Positions 33,343-43,525 of a DNA stretch of 64,000 nt are shown piece by piece. Origin of the DNA: Leeuwenhoekiella palythoae (GTDB taxonomy: Bacteria; Bacteroidota; Bacteroidia; Flavobacteriales; Flavobacteriaceae); the NCBI RefSeq assembly GCF_900130045.1, contig NZ_FQXT01000007.1:1-64000 (forward strand), given 5' to 3'. Under the pieces are notes generated by a model. It saw only the letters and a program-made list of their open reading frames with translations, was not told the DNA's origin and did no database searches. Position 1 is the first letter of the stretch, and every line of letters begins with the position of its first letter. The position numbers were made by a program, and so were the translations under genes.

Positions 33343-35955
33343 CTAACCTAAATACGTTTTTACTTCGTTAAGCGCTTGAGCGATTCCGTCAGGATTTTTA
33401 CCTCCTGCAGTTGCGAAAAACGGCTGACCACCACCGCCACCTTGGATGAATTTACCCAGCTCACGTACGATGGTTCCTGCATTTAAGTCTTTCGCTTTAG
33501 CTAATTCCTTATCAATATAACAGCTCAACAAAGCTTTTCCGCCTTGACGCGATGCCAAAAGAAGAAAGAGATTCTCTACCTCGCCACCCAACTGAAAGGC
33601 CAAATCTTTGATTCCGTTTGCGTCGAGATCGACTTCTTTAGCCAAAAACTGAATACCGTTAACTTCCTCAATTTCGTTCTTCAATTCGCCTTTTACATTC
33701 TTTGCTTTTTCGGCAAGAAGTACTTCTAATTGCTTTTTAAGCTCGTTATTTTCAGACTGAAGACTTTCAATAGATTTTGCAGGCTCTTTGGTGTTGTTTA
33801 ATAAACTGCGCACCGCTTCTAACTGCTCATCCTGCTCTTCAAAATACTGCATCACCGCATCACCGGTAATCGCTTCAATACGACGAATTCCAGAAGCTAC
33901 AGCACTCTCTGATTTGATCTTAAAACACCAAATATCGGCAGTATTTTCAGCGTGGGTTCCCCCGCACAATTCCATAGATTTTCCAAAACGAATGGTACGC
34001 ACCGCATCTCCATATTTCTCTCCAAATAAGGCAATTGCACCTTCTGCGATCGCCTGATCGTAAGGAATTGCACGCTGCTCCTCAAGCGGTAATTGCTCTT
34101 GAATGCGTGCATTTACAAACTGCTCGATATCCTTAAGTTCTTCGGCTGTCACTTTTGAGAAGTGCGAGAAGTCAAAACGTAAGTAACCACTATGCACCAT
34201 AGAACCTTTTTGCTCTACGTGTGTTCCCAGAACGGCACGTAATGCCTGATGCAGCAAGTGGGTCGCCGAGTGATTCGCCTGCGTTCTGTAACGCTGTTTT
34301 GCATCTACGACTGCAGTAAAGGTCTCATTTAAATTCTTAGGAAGGTTTTTAGAAAGGTGAATAATCAAATTGTTTTCTTTCTTAGTATCGGTGATATAGA
34401 TCACATCGCCGTTGGCTGCCTCCAAATATCCTTTATCGCCAACCTGACCACCACCTTCAGCATAAAACGGAGTAAGATTAAAAACCAATTGATATTGGTC
34501 TCCTTCTTTCTTAGTGTTTATTTTTCGGTATCGGGTAATGCGCACCGGAGTTTGCAAGGTGTCATATCCTACAAATTCTTCCTCACTATCTTCTTCGACT
34601 ACCGTCCAGTCTCCTGCTTCAATTTTTCCTGCAGCACGAGAACGGTCCTTTTGTTTTTGTAATTCGGTTTGAAATGCTTTCTCATCAAGCGTATATCCCT
34701 TTTCTGAAAGGATCAATGCGGTAAGATCTATCGGGAATCCATAAGTATCGTACAATTCAAAAGCCTTTGCCCCTGAAACTTCTTTTCCTTTAGTTTCTGC
34801 AATAATCGAATCAAGCAACACCAGACCTTGATCTAGCGTACGTAAAAAGCTTTGCTCTTCTTCTTTGATTACATTGAAAATAAGATTCTGTTGCTTTTTA
34901 AGTTCAGGGAAGGCTTTGCCCATCTCATCTACAAGAACGTTTACCAGTTTGTAAATAAACGGTTCTTTGGTATTTAAAAAGGTAAAACCATAACGTACTG
35001 CACGGCGTAAAATACGACGAATAACATAACCTGCTCCCGTGTTGCTCGGCAACTGGCCGTCTGCAATTGAGAATGCTACCGCACGCACGTGATCTGCGAT
35101 CACGCGAATAGCGATATCAGTTTCCTCGCTCTGACCATATTTTGAATGTGTGATGGTTTCGATCTCACGAATGAGCGGTGTGAACACATCGGTATCGTAG
35201 TTTGATGTTTTATCCTGAAGCACCATACACAGACGCTCAAAGCCCATCCCCGTGTCAATATGTCGCGCCGGAAGATTTTCAAGTGAACCGTCTGCTTTTC
35301 TATTGAATTGTATAAAAACGAGGTTCCAGATCTCTACCACTTGCGGGTGATCTGCATTGACCAACTCTGCGCCGGGAATTTTTGCTTTTTCTTCTTCAGA
35401 ACGTAGATCTACGTGAATTTCTGAGCAAGGACCACACGGACCCTGATCGCCCATTTCCCAGAAATTGTCCTTTTTATTTCCGTTTAAAATGCGGTCTTCA
35501 GCTACGTGCTTCTTCCACATATCATACGCCTCAGCATCACGCTCAAGCCCTTCAGCATCGTCGCCTTCAAAGATGGTCACATAGAGTTTACTCTTATCAA
35601 TCTTATAAACTTCGGTAAGTAATTCCCAAGCCCAATCGATCGCGTCTTGTTTAAAATAATCTCCAAAACTCCAGTTCCCCAGCATCTCAAACATCGTGTG
35701 ATGGTAGGTATCTTTACCCACTTCTTCCAGGTCATTATGCTTTCCGCTCACGCGTAAACATTTTTGAGTGTCAGTAACGCGCGTATCTTTTGGAGTTCCG
35801 TTACCCAGAAAAAATTCCTTAAATTGGTTCATTCCGGCATTGGTGAACATCAACGTAGGATCGTTTTTGATCACCATAGGCGCAGAGGCCACGATGGAAT
35901 GGTTTTTGGACTTAAAAAAAGATAGAAATTGATCGCGTATTTCTTGGGATTTCAT
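33343..35955 (-). CDS. alaS: Alanyl-tRNA synthetase
   Basis: An 870-residue AlaRS, normal length. The N-terminal class II core contains [34 protein letters not shown] and [19 protein letters not shown]. The editing domain carries [11 protein letters not shown] (HxxxH) and CGGTHAENT (CxxxH), the zinc-site residues that clear Ser- and Gly-tRNA-Ala. The C-terminal domain ends with a Gly-rich [15 protein letters not shown] segment. The start ATG at 35955 ([21 protein letters not shown]) is the family start. It is transcribed left with the GSCFA gene, divergent from the M23 peptidase. Confidence 0.97.
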   Translation of the reverse strand: MKSQEIRDQFLSFFKSKNHSIVASAPMVIKNDPTLMFTNAGMNQFKEFFLGNGTPKDTRVTDTQKCLRVSGKHNDLEEVGKDTYHHTMFEMLGNWSFGDYFKQDAIDWAWELLTEVYKIDKSKLYVTIFEGDDAEGLERDAEAYDMWKKHVAEDRILNGNKKDNFWEMGDQGPCGPCSEIHVDLRSEEEKAKIPGAELVNADHPQVVEIWNLVFIQFNRKADGSLENLPARHIDTGMGFERLCMVLQDKTSNYDTDVFTPLIREIETITHSKYGQSEETDIAIRVIADHVRAVAFSIADGQLPSNTGAGYVIRRILRRAVRYGFTFLNTKEPFIYKLVNVLVDEMGKAFPELKKQQNLIFNVIKEEEQSFLRTLDQGLVLLDSIIAETKGKEVSGAKAFELYDTYGFPIDLTALILSEKGYTLDEKAFQTELQKQKDRSRAAGKIEAGDWTVVEEDSEEEFVGYDTLQTPVRITRYRKINTKKEGDQYQLVFNLTPFYAEGGGQVGDKGYLEAANGDVIYITDTKKENNLIIHLSKNLPKNLNETFTAVVDAKQRYRTQANHSATHLLHQALRAVLGTHVEQKGSMVHSGYLRFDFSHFSKVTAEELKDIEQFVNARIQEQLPLEEQRAIPYDQAIAEGAIALFGEKYGDAVRTIRFGKSMELCGGTHAENTADIWCFKIKSESAVASGIRRIEAITGDAVMQYFEEQDEQLEAVRSLLNNTKEPAKSIESLQSENNELKKQLEVLLAEKAKNVKGELKNEIEEVNGIQFLAKEVDLDANGIKDLAFQLGGEVENLFLLLASRQGGKALLSCYIDKELAKAKDLNAGTIVRELGKFIQGGGGGQPFFATAGGKNPDGIAQALNEVKTYLG

Positions 35956-36009
35956 GAGTGAATTTTAGAGTAGATCTTGCCAAAATATGATTACCGGCAA
36001 ACTATTTTT

Positions 36010-36017
36010 TATATTTG
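36010..36017 (+). promoter_or_regulatory. Possible -7 box of the 36-39 kb operon
   Basis: TATATTTG matches TAnnTTTG exactly. I see no TTG at the expected -33 position. The leader to the ATG at 36087 would be about 63 nt. Confidence 0.4.
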
Positions 36018-36086
36018 TTCGTTACCCCTTAATTAAATGCGGGATACAAGCATATATTTTAACGCAAAAATAGAATAAATTAACTA

Positions 36087-37064
36087 ATGTCTAAGGTTAA
36101 ATATTATTACGACAAAGAGACGCTTTCTTATAAAAAAATAGAAAAGCGCAAGGGTCGTAAATTAGGTTATGCCCTGTTATCTATAGGCGCTTCTTTTCTT
36201 GCGGGGTTTATTTTACTCGTTATTTATCTCAACATTCCAGACCTTGAAACGCCAAGAGAAAAAGCTTTGCAGCGTGAGTTGCAAAATATGAAAATGCAAT
36301 ACGGCGTACTCAATAAAAAACTAGATCAGGTTCAGACGGTTTTAAACGAAGTAGAAGAGCGCGACAACACCATTTACAGACTGTATTTTGAGGCAAACCC
36401 TATTCCTGATGAGCAGCGCAAAGCCGGTTTTGGTGGGGTTAACCGTTACAAAGATCTGGAGGGGTACGACAACTCAAAACTTATAATTGAATCAAACAAG
36501 CGCCTTGATGTGCTTACTAAACAATTGGTCGTACAAAGCAAATCGCTTGATGAGATCGCTGTTTTAGCTGAAGAAAAAGAAAAATTCTTAAATGCAATTC
36601 CTGCTATTCAGCCGGTGGCTAATAAAGATCTAACCCGTATTGCTTCGGGTTATGGGATGCGCTCAGACCCGTTTACTAAAGAGCGTAAAATGCACTGGGG
36701 GATGGACTTTACCTCTCCGCGAGGCACACCGGTTTATGCTACCGGAAACGGCACCGTAGAACGTGCAGACAATAATGCAACCGGTTACGGAAATCACATA
36801 CGCATAGATCACGGTTACGGTTATGTAAGTCTCTATGCGCATTTATACAAATACAATGTGCGCCGCGGTCAAAAAGTACAGCGCGGGGATTTAATAGGTT
36901 TTGTGGGAAGTACCGGCCGTTCTGAAGCGCCGCATTTGCACTATGAGATTTTTAAAGACGGGCAACGCATTAACCCTATTAATTTTTACTACGGAAACCT
37001 TTCGCCTGAAGAGTTTGATGTAATTTTACAGAAAGCACAACTCGAAAACCAATCTCTGGATTAA
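36087..37064 (+). CDS. M23 family peptidase (LytM domain), membrane-anchored
   Basis: A 325-residue protein. The N-terminal basic region is followed by one membrane span (about residues 27-48, LGYALLSIGASFLAGFILLVIY) and a coiled coil (about 55-160). The C-terminal peptidase domain has HWGMDFTSPRGTPVYATGNG, with zinc ligands His and Asp, and GYVSLYAHLYKYNVRRGQKVQRG, ending in PHLHYEIFKDGQRINP, with the HxH pair. All residues of an active enzyme seem present, so it probably cleaves peptidoglycan cross-bridges, or activates such enzymes. Its TAA overlaps the ATG of the MerR gene by one base. Confidence 0.93.
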   Translation: MSKVKYYYDKETLSYKKIEKRKGRKLGYALLSIGASFLAGFILLVIYLNIPDLETPREKALQRELQNMKMQYGVLNKKLDQVQTVLNEVEERDNTIYRLYFEANPIPDEQRKAGFGGVNRYKDLEGYDNSKLIIESNKRLDVLTKQLVVQSKSLDEIAVLAEEKEKFLNAIPAIQPVANKDLTRIASGYGMRSDPFTKERKMHWGMDFTSPRGTPVYATGNGTVERADNNATGYGNHIRIDHGYGYVSLYAHLYKYNVRRGQKVQRGDLIGFVGSTGRSEAPHLHYEIFKDGQRINPINFYYGNLSPEEFDVILQKAQLENQSLD

Positions 37065-37393
37065 TGCACGTTGATTTACCCGAAAAATTATATTACAGCA
37101 TTGGCGAAGTCGCCGATGCGTTTGGCGTAAACTCATCGCTCATCAGATTTTGGGAGAAAGAATTTGATGTGATTCAACCTAAAAAAAATGCTAAGGGTAA
37201 TCGCAAATTCACTCCAGAAGACATCAAGAATCTTGAGCTTATTTATCACCTCGTTAAAGAGCGCGGTTTCACGCTAGAGGGTGCTAAAACGCATTTAAAA
37301 GAAAACAAACAAGAAACACTCAACAAATTTGATCTGATCAGAAAGCTGGAAAACATTAAAGCCCAGCTTCAGCAATTAAAAGATCAACTCTAA
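37064..37393 (+). CDS. MerR-type transcriptional regulator
   Basis: A 109-residue protein with the MerR winged-helix: LYYSIGEVADAFGVNSSLIRFWEKEFDVIQPKKNAKGNRKFTPEDIKNLELIYHLVKERGFTLEGAK. A short coiled-coil tail follows (LIRKLENIKAQLQQLKDQL) instead of a ligand-binding domain, with no metal-binding cysteines. The start overlaps the peptidase stop (TAATG) so they are coupled. This pairing of an M23 peptidase with a MerR regulator is common in Bacteroidota. Target genes are unknown. Confidence 0.92.
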   Translation: MHVDLPEKLYYSIGEVADAFGVNSSLIRFWEKEFDVIQPKKNAKGNRKFTPEDIKNLELIYHLVKERGFTLEGAKTHLKENKQETLNKFDLIRKLENIKAQLQQLKDQL

Positions 37394-37412
37394 CCTACAA
37401 ACATCAATCATC

Positions 37413-38027
37413 ATGAAAAAAGGAATTATCGCACTTATTGTAGTCGTAATACTTCTAATTATTGGCTATTCATTCTTTAAAGGGTTTTACAACACCGGGA
37501 TAGAATTGCAAGAAGACGCTACCGCACAATGGGGTAATGTAGAAAGTGCTTACCAGCGCCGTTCAGACCTTATCCCTAACATTGTGAACACAGCTAAAGG
37601 CTACGCAGAATTTGAACAAAAAACCCTTACCGATGTAATCGAGGCGCGCTCCAAAGCAACTTCGGTAAATATAGATCCCACGAATATCACACCAGATCAG
37701 CTAGAGCAATTTCAGCAAGCACAAAGCGGTTTGAGTTCTGCCTTGAGCAGACTGCTTGTAACCGTAGAGCGTTATCCCGACCTTAAGGCTAATGAGAATT
37801 TTAAGGAATTGATTAACGAACTAGAGCGTACCGAAAATCGTATCAATGTAGAGCGTAACCGCTACAACGAGGCGATCAAACCATACAACAAGCACATTAA
37901 AACCTTTCCTAATAATATTGTAAATAACTTCATTGGCAACTTTGAAGAGATGGAATATTTTGAGGCGGAAGAAGGTGCAGAGACCGCTCCTGAAGTCAAT
38001 TTTGATTTCAATAACGACGCAGCATAA
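37413..38027 (+). CDS. lemA: LemA family protein
   Basis: A 204-residue protein with a short N-terminal membrane span (IIALIVVVILLIIGYSFF, residues 5-22) and an all-helical domain. It has the LemA signatures ATAQWGNVESAYQRRSDLIPNIVNTAKGYAEFEQ and LLVTVERYPDLKANENFKELINELERTENRI, and ends with an acidic tail (EAEEGAETAPEVNFDFNNDAA). LemA proteins often sit next to TPM-domain proteins, exactly as here. Function is poorly known. The stop overlaps the next ATG by one base. Confidence 0.95.
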   Translation: MKKGIIALIVVVILLIIGYSFFKGFYNTGIELQEDATAQWGNVESAYQRRSDLIPNIVNTAKGYAEFEQKTLTDVIEARSKATSVNIDPTNITPDQLEQFQQAQSGLSSALSRLLVTVERYPDLKANENFKELINELERTENRINVERNRYNEAIKPYNKHIKTFPNNIVNNFIGNFEEMEYFEAEEGAETAPEVNFDFNNDAA

Positions 38028-38467
38028 TGGCATCTGTAGTTGAAGATTTTTTAACCGCAGAAGAAGAACAAGAAGTTGTTGAAGCCATTCGCCAGGCCGA
38101 GCTCAAAACTTCTGGAGAGATCCGTGTGCACTTAGAACGCACTTGTGATGAACAAGCACTAGAGCGCGCAAAAGTGTTGTTTCATCAGCTTAAAATGGAC
38201 AACACCAAAGAAGAAAACGGCGTCCTTATTTATGTGGCGGTTGATGCCAAAAAGTTTGCCATTTGTGGTGATCGCGGCATCAATAAAGTCGTTCCTGATG
38301 ATTTCTGGCAAAGCACCAAAGATCTCATGCAAACCGAATTTAAAAACCGAAAGTTCAAAACCGGATTGGTTAAAGGCATTACTTCTGCCGGCGAGCAATT
38401 GGCGCACTTTTTCCCTTGGGACGATGATGACATCAATGAACTTTCAGACGAAATATCGACCTCTTGA
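38027..38467 (+). CDS. TPM-domain protein (small, soluble)
   Basis: A 146-residue protein with a TPM domain: LTAEEEQEVVEAIRQAELKTSGEIRVHLERTC and VLIYVAVDAKKFAICGDRGINKVVPDDFWQSTKDLM, with KFKTGLVKGITSAGEQLAHFFPW near the end. No signal peptide or membrane span is visible, so this copy is probably cytosolic, unlike the following one. It lies between lemA and the second TPM gene with overlapping starts and stops (TAATG; then TTGA). Confidence 0.9.
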   Translation: MASVVEDFLTAEEEQEVVEAIRQAELKTSGEIRVHLERTCDEQALERAKVLFHQLKMDNTKEENGVLIYVAVDAKKFAICGDRGINKVVPDDFWQSTKDLMQTEFKNRKFKTGLVKGITSAGEQLAHFFPWDDDDINELSDEISTS

Positions 38468-38499
38468 TCTATTTACCTCAAATACGTTCTATTAGAACG

Positions 38500-39282
38500 A
38501 TGCTTTTGCTTGCTTTTCTTTTTTGCCTTTCGGCGAAAGGATTAGCTCAATTTGATATTCCTGAAGTACCAAGCAAACAAACCAGTGTTTATGATTATTC
38601 AAACCTTTTAAATTCCGGTCAAAAAGCAGCGCTTGAAAATAAACTTGTACGCTACAGTGATACTACCTCAACGCAAATTGTGGTGGTGATCATCCCGAGT
38701 ACCAAAGGAGAAGACATCAGTTTTTTGGGAGCCAAATGGGGTCAAAAATGGGGCATTGGTCAAAAAGATAAAGACAACGGAATCCTGATCACGCTGGCCA
38801 CCGAAGATCGTAAAGTGGACATCAACACCGGTTACGGGATCGAGACAATCATCACAGACCGTATGGCAGAACAAGTCATCAATCGGGTGATGATTCCGCA
38901 GTTTAAAAGAGGTGATTATTATGCAGGTCTTGATCAAGGTGCTGATGCACTTTTTCAAATGCTTCAGGGAGAATACCAAGGATCTAGACAGCGCAACGAG
39001 GGACCGGGAATTCGTAATTTCTTACCTATTATCATCATCTTTTTCGTCATTATTTTTATCCTAAGTCGTTCTCGCGGTGGTGGAAATGGCAGAAATGGCG
39101 GCAGACGCAGTGGAGCAGGAAGCTTACTCGATGTGATCATTCTAAGCAGTTTAGGTCGCGGCGGTATGGGCGGTGGCGGCTTTGGCGGAGGATCTTCAGG
39201 TGGTGGCTTTGGTGGCGGCGGTTTTGGAGGTGGCTTCGGAGGCGGCGGCTTTGGTGGCGGTGGTGCTTCGGGAGGCTGGTAA
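38500..39282 (+). CDS. TPM-domain membrane protein with Gly-rich tail
   Basis: A 260-residue protein. I take the ATG at 38500 (MLLLAFLFCLSAKGLAQ), which gives a signal peptide; a TTG at 38464 overlapping the previous stop is a possible longer start. The TPM domain covers about residues 22-155 (VYDYSNLLNSGQKAALENKLVRYSDTTSTQIVVVIIPS, KVDINTGYGIETIITD). A membrane span (about 176-194, FLPIIIIFFVIIFILS) and a tail of Gly/Phe repeats (GGGFGGGSSGGGF...GGASGGW) follow. TPM proteins include factors with phosphatase-like activity and photosystem repair roles; here the role is unknown. It probably works with lemA. Confidence 0.92.
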   Translation: MLLLAFLFCLSAKGLAQFDIPEVPSKQTSVYDYSNLLNSGQKAALENKLVRYSDTTSTQIVVVIIPSTKGEDISFLGAKWGQKWGIGQKDKDNGILITLATEDRKVDINTGYGIETIITDRMAEQVINRVMIPQFKRGDYYAGLDQGADALFQMLQGEYQGSRQRNEGPGIRNFLPIIIIFFVIIFILSRSRGGGNGRNGGRRSGAGSLLDVIILSSLGRGGMGGGGFGGGSSGGGFGGGGFGGGFGGGGFGGGGASGGW

Positions 39283-39352
39283 ATACTACCTGCTATCCTT
39301 CTAAATTGCATCGGCCCAACCTGGTCTCCTTAATTCTAAAAAGAAATTTCAA

Positions 39353-39805
39353 TTGGAATCTTTTCTTCAACTCATACATCAAATCACAAAATACGGAAGC
39401 GAACAAGTCGCCGACGCTAATAAATTAGTAAGTCTCAAAAAATCTCTGGGAGACCTGTATGCTTTGTATTTGAATTTAAACTCTAACTTTGACGAGCAAC
39501 TTTATGAAGAAGTACAACGTCTAGACTATGCTGAAGTTTACGCGTATGTAAAAGTAAATTTCCCCGAGTTTGGTTGGTATCGCTCGAGTACTATTTCTTT
39601 TGAAATCGATCAAAATCCAGAACTATTGGTAGAAGATGCGATTGACGATCTTACAGATCTTATCATTGATCTAAGCGAAGTTGCCTGGCGTCTAAAAAAC
39701 ACAAGTCTAAATGACGGGTTATGGTATTTCAACACGCTTATGAAAATTCATTCTGAAGCACACTTGCTCAACATTTTAATTTATCTAAAAGCCTTAGAGG
39801 CCTAG
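39353..39805 (+). CDS. DUF5063 protein, TTG start
   Basis: A 150-residue, mainly helical, acidic protein. The start is TTG at 39353 (MESFLQLIHQITKYGSEQ when decoded as Met). The segments DLYALYLNLNSNFDEQLYEEVQRLDYAEVYAYVKVNFPEFGWY and SLNDGLWYFNTLMKIHSEAHLLNILIYLKAL match DUF5063, whose function is unknown. It is 70 bp after the TPM gene and may be co-transcribed. Its end overlaps the converging DUF922-like gene by 12 bp. Confidence 0.82.
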   Translation: MESFLQLIHQITKYGSEQVADANKLVSLKKSLGDLYALYLNLNSNFDEQLYEEVQRLDYAEVYAYVKVNFPEFGWYRSSTISFEIDQNPELLVEDAIDDLTDLIIDLSEVAWRLKNTSLNDGLWYFNTLMKIHSEAHLLNILIYLKALEA

Positions 39806-40624
39806 TTTAAGATCTATATAACTATCCCAGCCCATTTGTTCTATTTCTTTAGTTCCGTGAGCAGTTTCTTCATCGTATCTGCGTTGCGCTTCATTATATT
39901 GCTTCTCAAATTCTGAAAATAGACTGTCGAGTTTATTCTGCGAATTTGCATAAAATTTATGTTTAGCAAATTCCGCCCTTAGGTTACGCGTATAAATTTC
40001 ACATAAATCAAAATGGCGTTGCTCGTGATTTAGAATCGCATCAGTCTTTTTTTCTGCTCTCACCCAGCTTCTAGTACAGTCAAATGTATTTGTAACTATA
40101 ATTTCAGCCTTGCTAAATAGAGTCACTAAACCGGTCTGATAATGTATTGAGCAATAACTCTCAGCATCATAGGGTGACTCCTTTCGAACCTTTCCCTTAA
40201 AATCCTCCCAACTTAATTTCCTGTTTGCTGACCAATTAATTTCTAATTGATACTTCTGCGGATTATTAACTCGGTATGCAACTGCACTAATTCTAGAACA
40301 GGTGCTCCACATATCAGGCTCCTTATTTTTAATTAATTTGATAAGATTAGCCCCATTATTTCGGGCAGTTTCTTGGAGTAAAGCTATCATTTCCGGATAA
40401 GTACAATCTTTAGAAAGTCCATTATCAGAAGCTCGCAACACACCTACTTCAATTCCGTTTAATTCCTGATTGTCGTCTAAAGGAAGTACAATAACTTCAG
40501 CCTCATCGCCCAATGAAGGTTGAGGATTTTGTATAGAGGAACGTAGTTTAGGACTGCATTGCACAAAGCAAAGCGCAATGATTAACAGACCACAAGCTTT
40601 TATAAAACTAATCCCACCATCCAT
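39794..40624 (-). CDS. DUF922-like lipoprotein, predicted zinc protease
   Basis: A 276-residue lipoprotein (start MDGGISFIKACGLLIIALCFVQC with Cys at 23; an ATG five codons upstream at 40639 is also possible). The C-terminal domain contains LSWEDFKGKVRKESPYDAES and, near residue 210, the zinc motif ILNHEQRHFDLCEIYTRNLR, a HExxH followed by FDLCE. This matches secreted proteins of the DUF922 family, which are predicted metalloproteases. The start lies inside the end of the upstream receptor gene (16-31 bp overlap), so translation is coupled to it. It may process or serve the receptors; that is inference. Confidence 0.8.
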   Translation of the reverse strand: MDGGISFIKACGLLIIALCFVQCSPKLRSSIQNPQPSLGDEAEVIVLPLDDNQELNGIEVGVLRASDNGLSKDCTYPEMIALLQETARNNGANLIKLIKNKEPDMWSTCSRISAVAYRVNNPQKYQLEINWSANRKLSWEDFKGKVRKESPYDAESYCSIHYQTGLVTLFSKAEIIVTNTFDCTRSWVRAEKKTDAILNHEQRHFDLCEIYTRNLRAEFAKHKFYANSQNKLDSLFSEFEKQYNEAQRRYDEETAHGTKEIEQMGWDSYIDLKLGL

Positions 40625-43409
40625 TCTCTCTAACCTCACCCTTTTTACCCAGCGTATTGAATTTATAGCTGAAGCTCAACATAAAGTATTGTTGCAATAC
40701 GGTACTCTGTACATCTTCAATATACGATTGTGTGGCTGTACGTCTTGAGTTGGTATTTTGATTAAGTAAATCGTAAACTTTAAAAGTTGCCAGAGCTTTG
40801 TCATTTAAGAATGAATACGCCAAAGAAGTATTCCAGAACACCGCATCCCGTTGAAAGCCTGTTCCCACGTTTGGATTGTAAGTATATCTTATATCATTTT
40901 CCCAGGTTAACCATTTTGGAAAATATGTTGTGGTACGCAGGCGGGCATTATGCTGAGTAAAATCTTGCCCGTCAAAGAAATCACGATTAAACGTGGTTTC
41001 ATTAAAGCTTATTCTATATTCCGGGCGTATTTCGAACCAATCTGTCCAAGTGAAGCGTAAACCTAAACTAGGGCCAAGAGATTTGGTAATACTCGCATAC
41101 TGATCTGCATTAAAGAAGTTTACAAAGCGGTTGATGCTACCACTCATACCTACTTCAACTTTTAGAGTTCTTAGACTATCTAGCTTAAAATCCTTGTTAT
41201 AGCCCAGATTTCCGTAACCATTATACACGCCGTCAACATTTGTAAATGTTGTTGCTCTTACAAAGTTATCATCTACCGTAGTAAGGTTTACAACTTGATC
41301 ATTAGTAAATGTAAAACCAAAATAAGAATACAATCCGCTTCTGGTTTCCCAATCATAATTATTAATCCCCATATTTAAACCATGGCTATTCGTCGGGCTT
41401 AAGTTAGGATTACCCTGAATGGTATTGATAGGGTCTGAAACATCTAAATACGGAGAAAGCTGCCTAATATCAGGTGCATTATTGCTTAATCTATAGGCAG
41501 ACCATAAACTCAATTTTTGAGTAAAATTATAATTCAAACGTGCCATGGCTTCCAGCGCATCAAAATTATTCTCAAAATCAATATCGCGCACGCGGTTACC
41601 GGTTTCATCAGTCAGTAGATCCTCACCCGTTAATTTACGTGCAACGTAAGCGGCATTAACGCTTGCACGTAATTTTTTAGAGTTATAGGTCACTCCTAAT
41701 TGCGGTTTATGGCTGCGGTTTGTACTTTCAAAATCTGTACTCTGTGGTGTGATAAGTTGATTGTAAGTCTGGGTAGTCGCGTCAAAATCATAAACGAGCT
41801 GGGTGTTCGTTCGGTTTTCATTCTTGAACTCATACTCAGTCTCTAAAAAGAGTTTTTTCGAAATAAGCGGAATACGCCACTTTACCTTTGTAGTGATTCC
41901 ATCTGTATTATTATCCCCATTGGTGCGCTGATTGCGTAGAATCTGACTGGCGTCAGTACCGTAAACATTGGTTTCTGAATTGGTAAAATCAGTACTTTCT
42001 GTCTCGTCTAATTGTAGATCACCGTTGATTCTTATAAATCCTCCCTTGTCTCCATAACGTTTAGTAGCGGTAAGACTGTTAGAAAAATTACGCGTAGTAC
42101 GGTCATTAAAGTTGTCGTAGTCGCTGTCGTTTACCAAGTCTCCGGCCTCATTTGTGGTTACTGAACTTCCCGAACTGCTATTGGTTCCTACGGTATAATT
42201 AAGTGAAGGCCGATATTCTACCATAAAGGTCGAATCAATTTCGGCTTGAAACCTGAGATTAGCAGTATGATTATCGGTATTTGAATCAGTACGCGAATTG
42301 CTTACTGAAGTAAAGCGGTTATCAGGCAAAATGTTTTCACGTACCCTGTCAGTCTCATTAAAGGTATTGGCTCCCGAGTAAAAGTAATCTGCAGAGGTTT
42401 CTACTGCTTCACCAAAATCATTTGCAAAATTCATCCCGGCATTACGCGAATTGACAATACCTTCTCCCATTCCGAAGCTTCTACCGCCTACGTTAAAACC
42501 GCCGTTACTACTCACAGAGATGTAGCTCGCATTACCAAACATTTTCTCGATCTCTCCAAAACTAAAGCCAGGCGAGTTGATGTTGTTACCACTTCCCAGC
42601 ACACTTAAACGCAAATCATTATCAAAATAATTACCTATACCGGCAAACTCAAAACGATCATCAGTACCGCCACCTGCTGCTACACGACCAAAAAGACCTT
42701 TATTCTTATCTTCATCTATAGTGATATTTATGGTTTTATTTTCACTATCGCCTTCCTCTCCTGCAAATTCTTCAGACTCGGTCTTGGTGTCTACTACTTG
42801 AATTTTATTGATCAATTCTTTGGTAAGATTACGCGTTGCGATTGTAGGGTCATCGCTAAAAAATGGTTTTCCATTTACCAGAATATTACTTACCGGTTTT
42901 CCATTAATGCGTATTTGACCGTCTTCATCAACCTCTGCTCCGGGCAGTTCTTTTAATAGATCTTCAAGGGTGGCATCTGGTTTGGTTTTAAAGGACGCTG
43001 CATTAAATTCAAGTGTATCTTGCTTGATTACTACCGGTGCCGCTCTACCCTTAACCACAACATCCCCCAAAGATTCTACCTGAAACTCTAAAGGAATGTC
43101 TTCTAAATTTATTTCACGCGTTTTAGAAAAATCTATTTGTTGCTCATACGATTGATAGCCCACAAACGTCACAAATAAATTTGCCTTTTGCAGATTAGAC
43201 TTTCCGCTAAGTTCAAATTCACCATTGCGATCTGAAATGGTATAACTGATGACAGTACTGTCTTGAAGCGTTTCTAAAACTACAGTCGCTGCCTCTAAAG
43301 GAACCTGTTGTTCCTTATCAACGAGCTTTCCGATTATTTTAAAATCCTGAGAGAATGTGCATAACGAAAACATACCCAGCACAAGGGCAACTAAATAGCG
43401 ATTGATCAT
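40608..43409 (-). CDS. TonB-receptor-like outer-membrane beta-barrel protein (PF14905 type), copy 1
   Basis: A 933-residue outer-membrane protein with signal peptide ending FS-QDF. Order: carboxypeptidase-regulatory-like domain (about residues 22-105, FKIIGKLVDKEQQVPLEAATVVL), plug-like domain (LLKELPGAEVDEDGQIRINGKPVSNILVNGKPFF), then a long barrel. It belongs to the OMP_b-brl_3 type, and the conserved VDTKTESEEFAGEEGDSENKTINITI segment is shared with the next gene. It is 116 bp from copy 2 and overlaps the DUF922-like gene downstream. Substrate unknown. The tandem arrangement suggests duplication followed by divergence. Confidence 0.9.
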   Translation of the reverse strand: MINRYLVALVLGMFSLCTFSQDFKIIGKLVDKEQQVPLEAATVVLETLQDSTVISYTISDRNGEFELSGKSNLQKANLFVTFVGYQSYEQQIDFSKTREINLEDIPLEFQVESLGDVVVKGRAAPVVIKQDTLEFNAASFKTKPDATLEDLLKELPGAEVDEDGQIRINGKPVSNILVNGKPFFSDDPTIATRNLTKELINKIQVVDTKTESEEFAGEEGDSENKTINITIDEDKNKGLFGRVAAGGGTDDRFEFAGIGNYFDNDLRLSVLGSGNNINSPGFSFGEIEKMFGNASYISVSSNGGFNVGGRSFGMGEGIVNSRNAGMNFANDFGEAVETSADYFYSGANTFNETDRVRENILPDNRFTSVSNSRTDSNTDNHTANLRFQAEIDSTFMVEYRPSLNYTVGTNSSSGSSVTTNEAGDLVNDSDYDNFNDRTTRNFSNSLTATKRYGDKGGFIRINGDLQLDETESTDFTNSETNVYGTDASQILRNQRTNGDNNTDGITTKVKWRIPLISKKLFLETEYEFKNENRTNTQLVYDFDATTQTYNQLITPQSTDFESTNRSHKPQLGVTYNSKKLRASVNAAYVARKLTGEDLLTDETGNRVRDIDFENNFDALEAMARLNYNFTQKLSLWSAYRLSNNAPDIRQLSPYLDVSDPINTIQGNPNLSPTNSHGLNMGINNYDWETRSGLYSYFGFTFTNDQVVNLTTVDDNFVRATTFTNVDGVYNGYGNLGYNKDFKLDSLRTLKVEVGMSGSINRFVNFFNADQYASITKSLGPSLGLRFTWTDWFEIRPEYRISFNETTFNRDFFDGQDFTQHNARLRTTTYFPKWLTWENDIRYTYNPNVGTGFQRDAVFWNTSLAYSFLNDKALATFKVYDLLNQNTNSRRTATQSYIEDVQSTVLQQYFMLSFSYKFNTLGKKGEVRENGWWD

Positions 43410-43525
43410 GATTGTTTTTTGATTGATACACGAATAAATAGAATTCTTAAATAACTAAAAAATTAGTTAGGTTGTTTAAGATAACTTTAACGTAAAACGT
43501 ATTACTAACAATCATTTAAACCCGA

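Noticed and set aside
38964-39311. A Pro-rich 115-residue leftward frame
   Set aside because: It is the complement of the Gly-rich tail of the TPM protein (Gly codons give Pro on the other strand).
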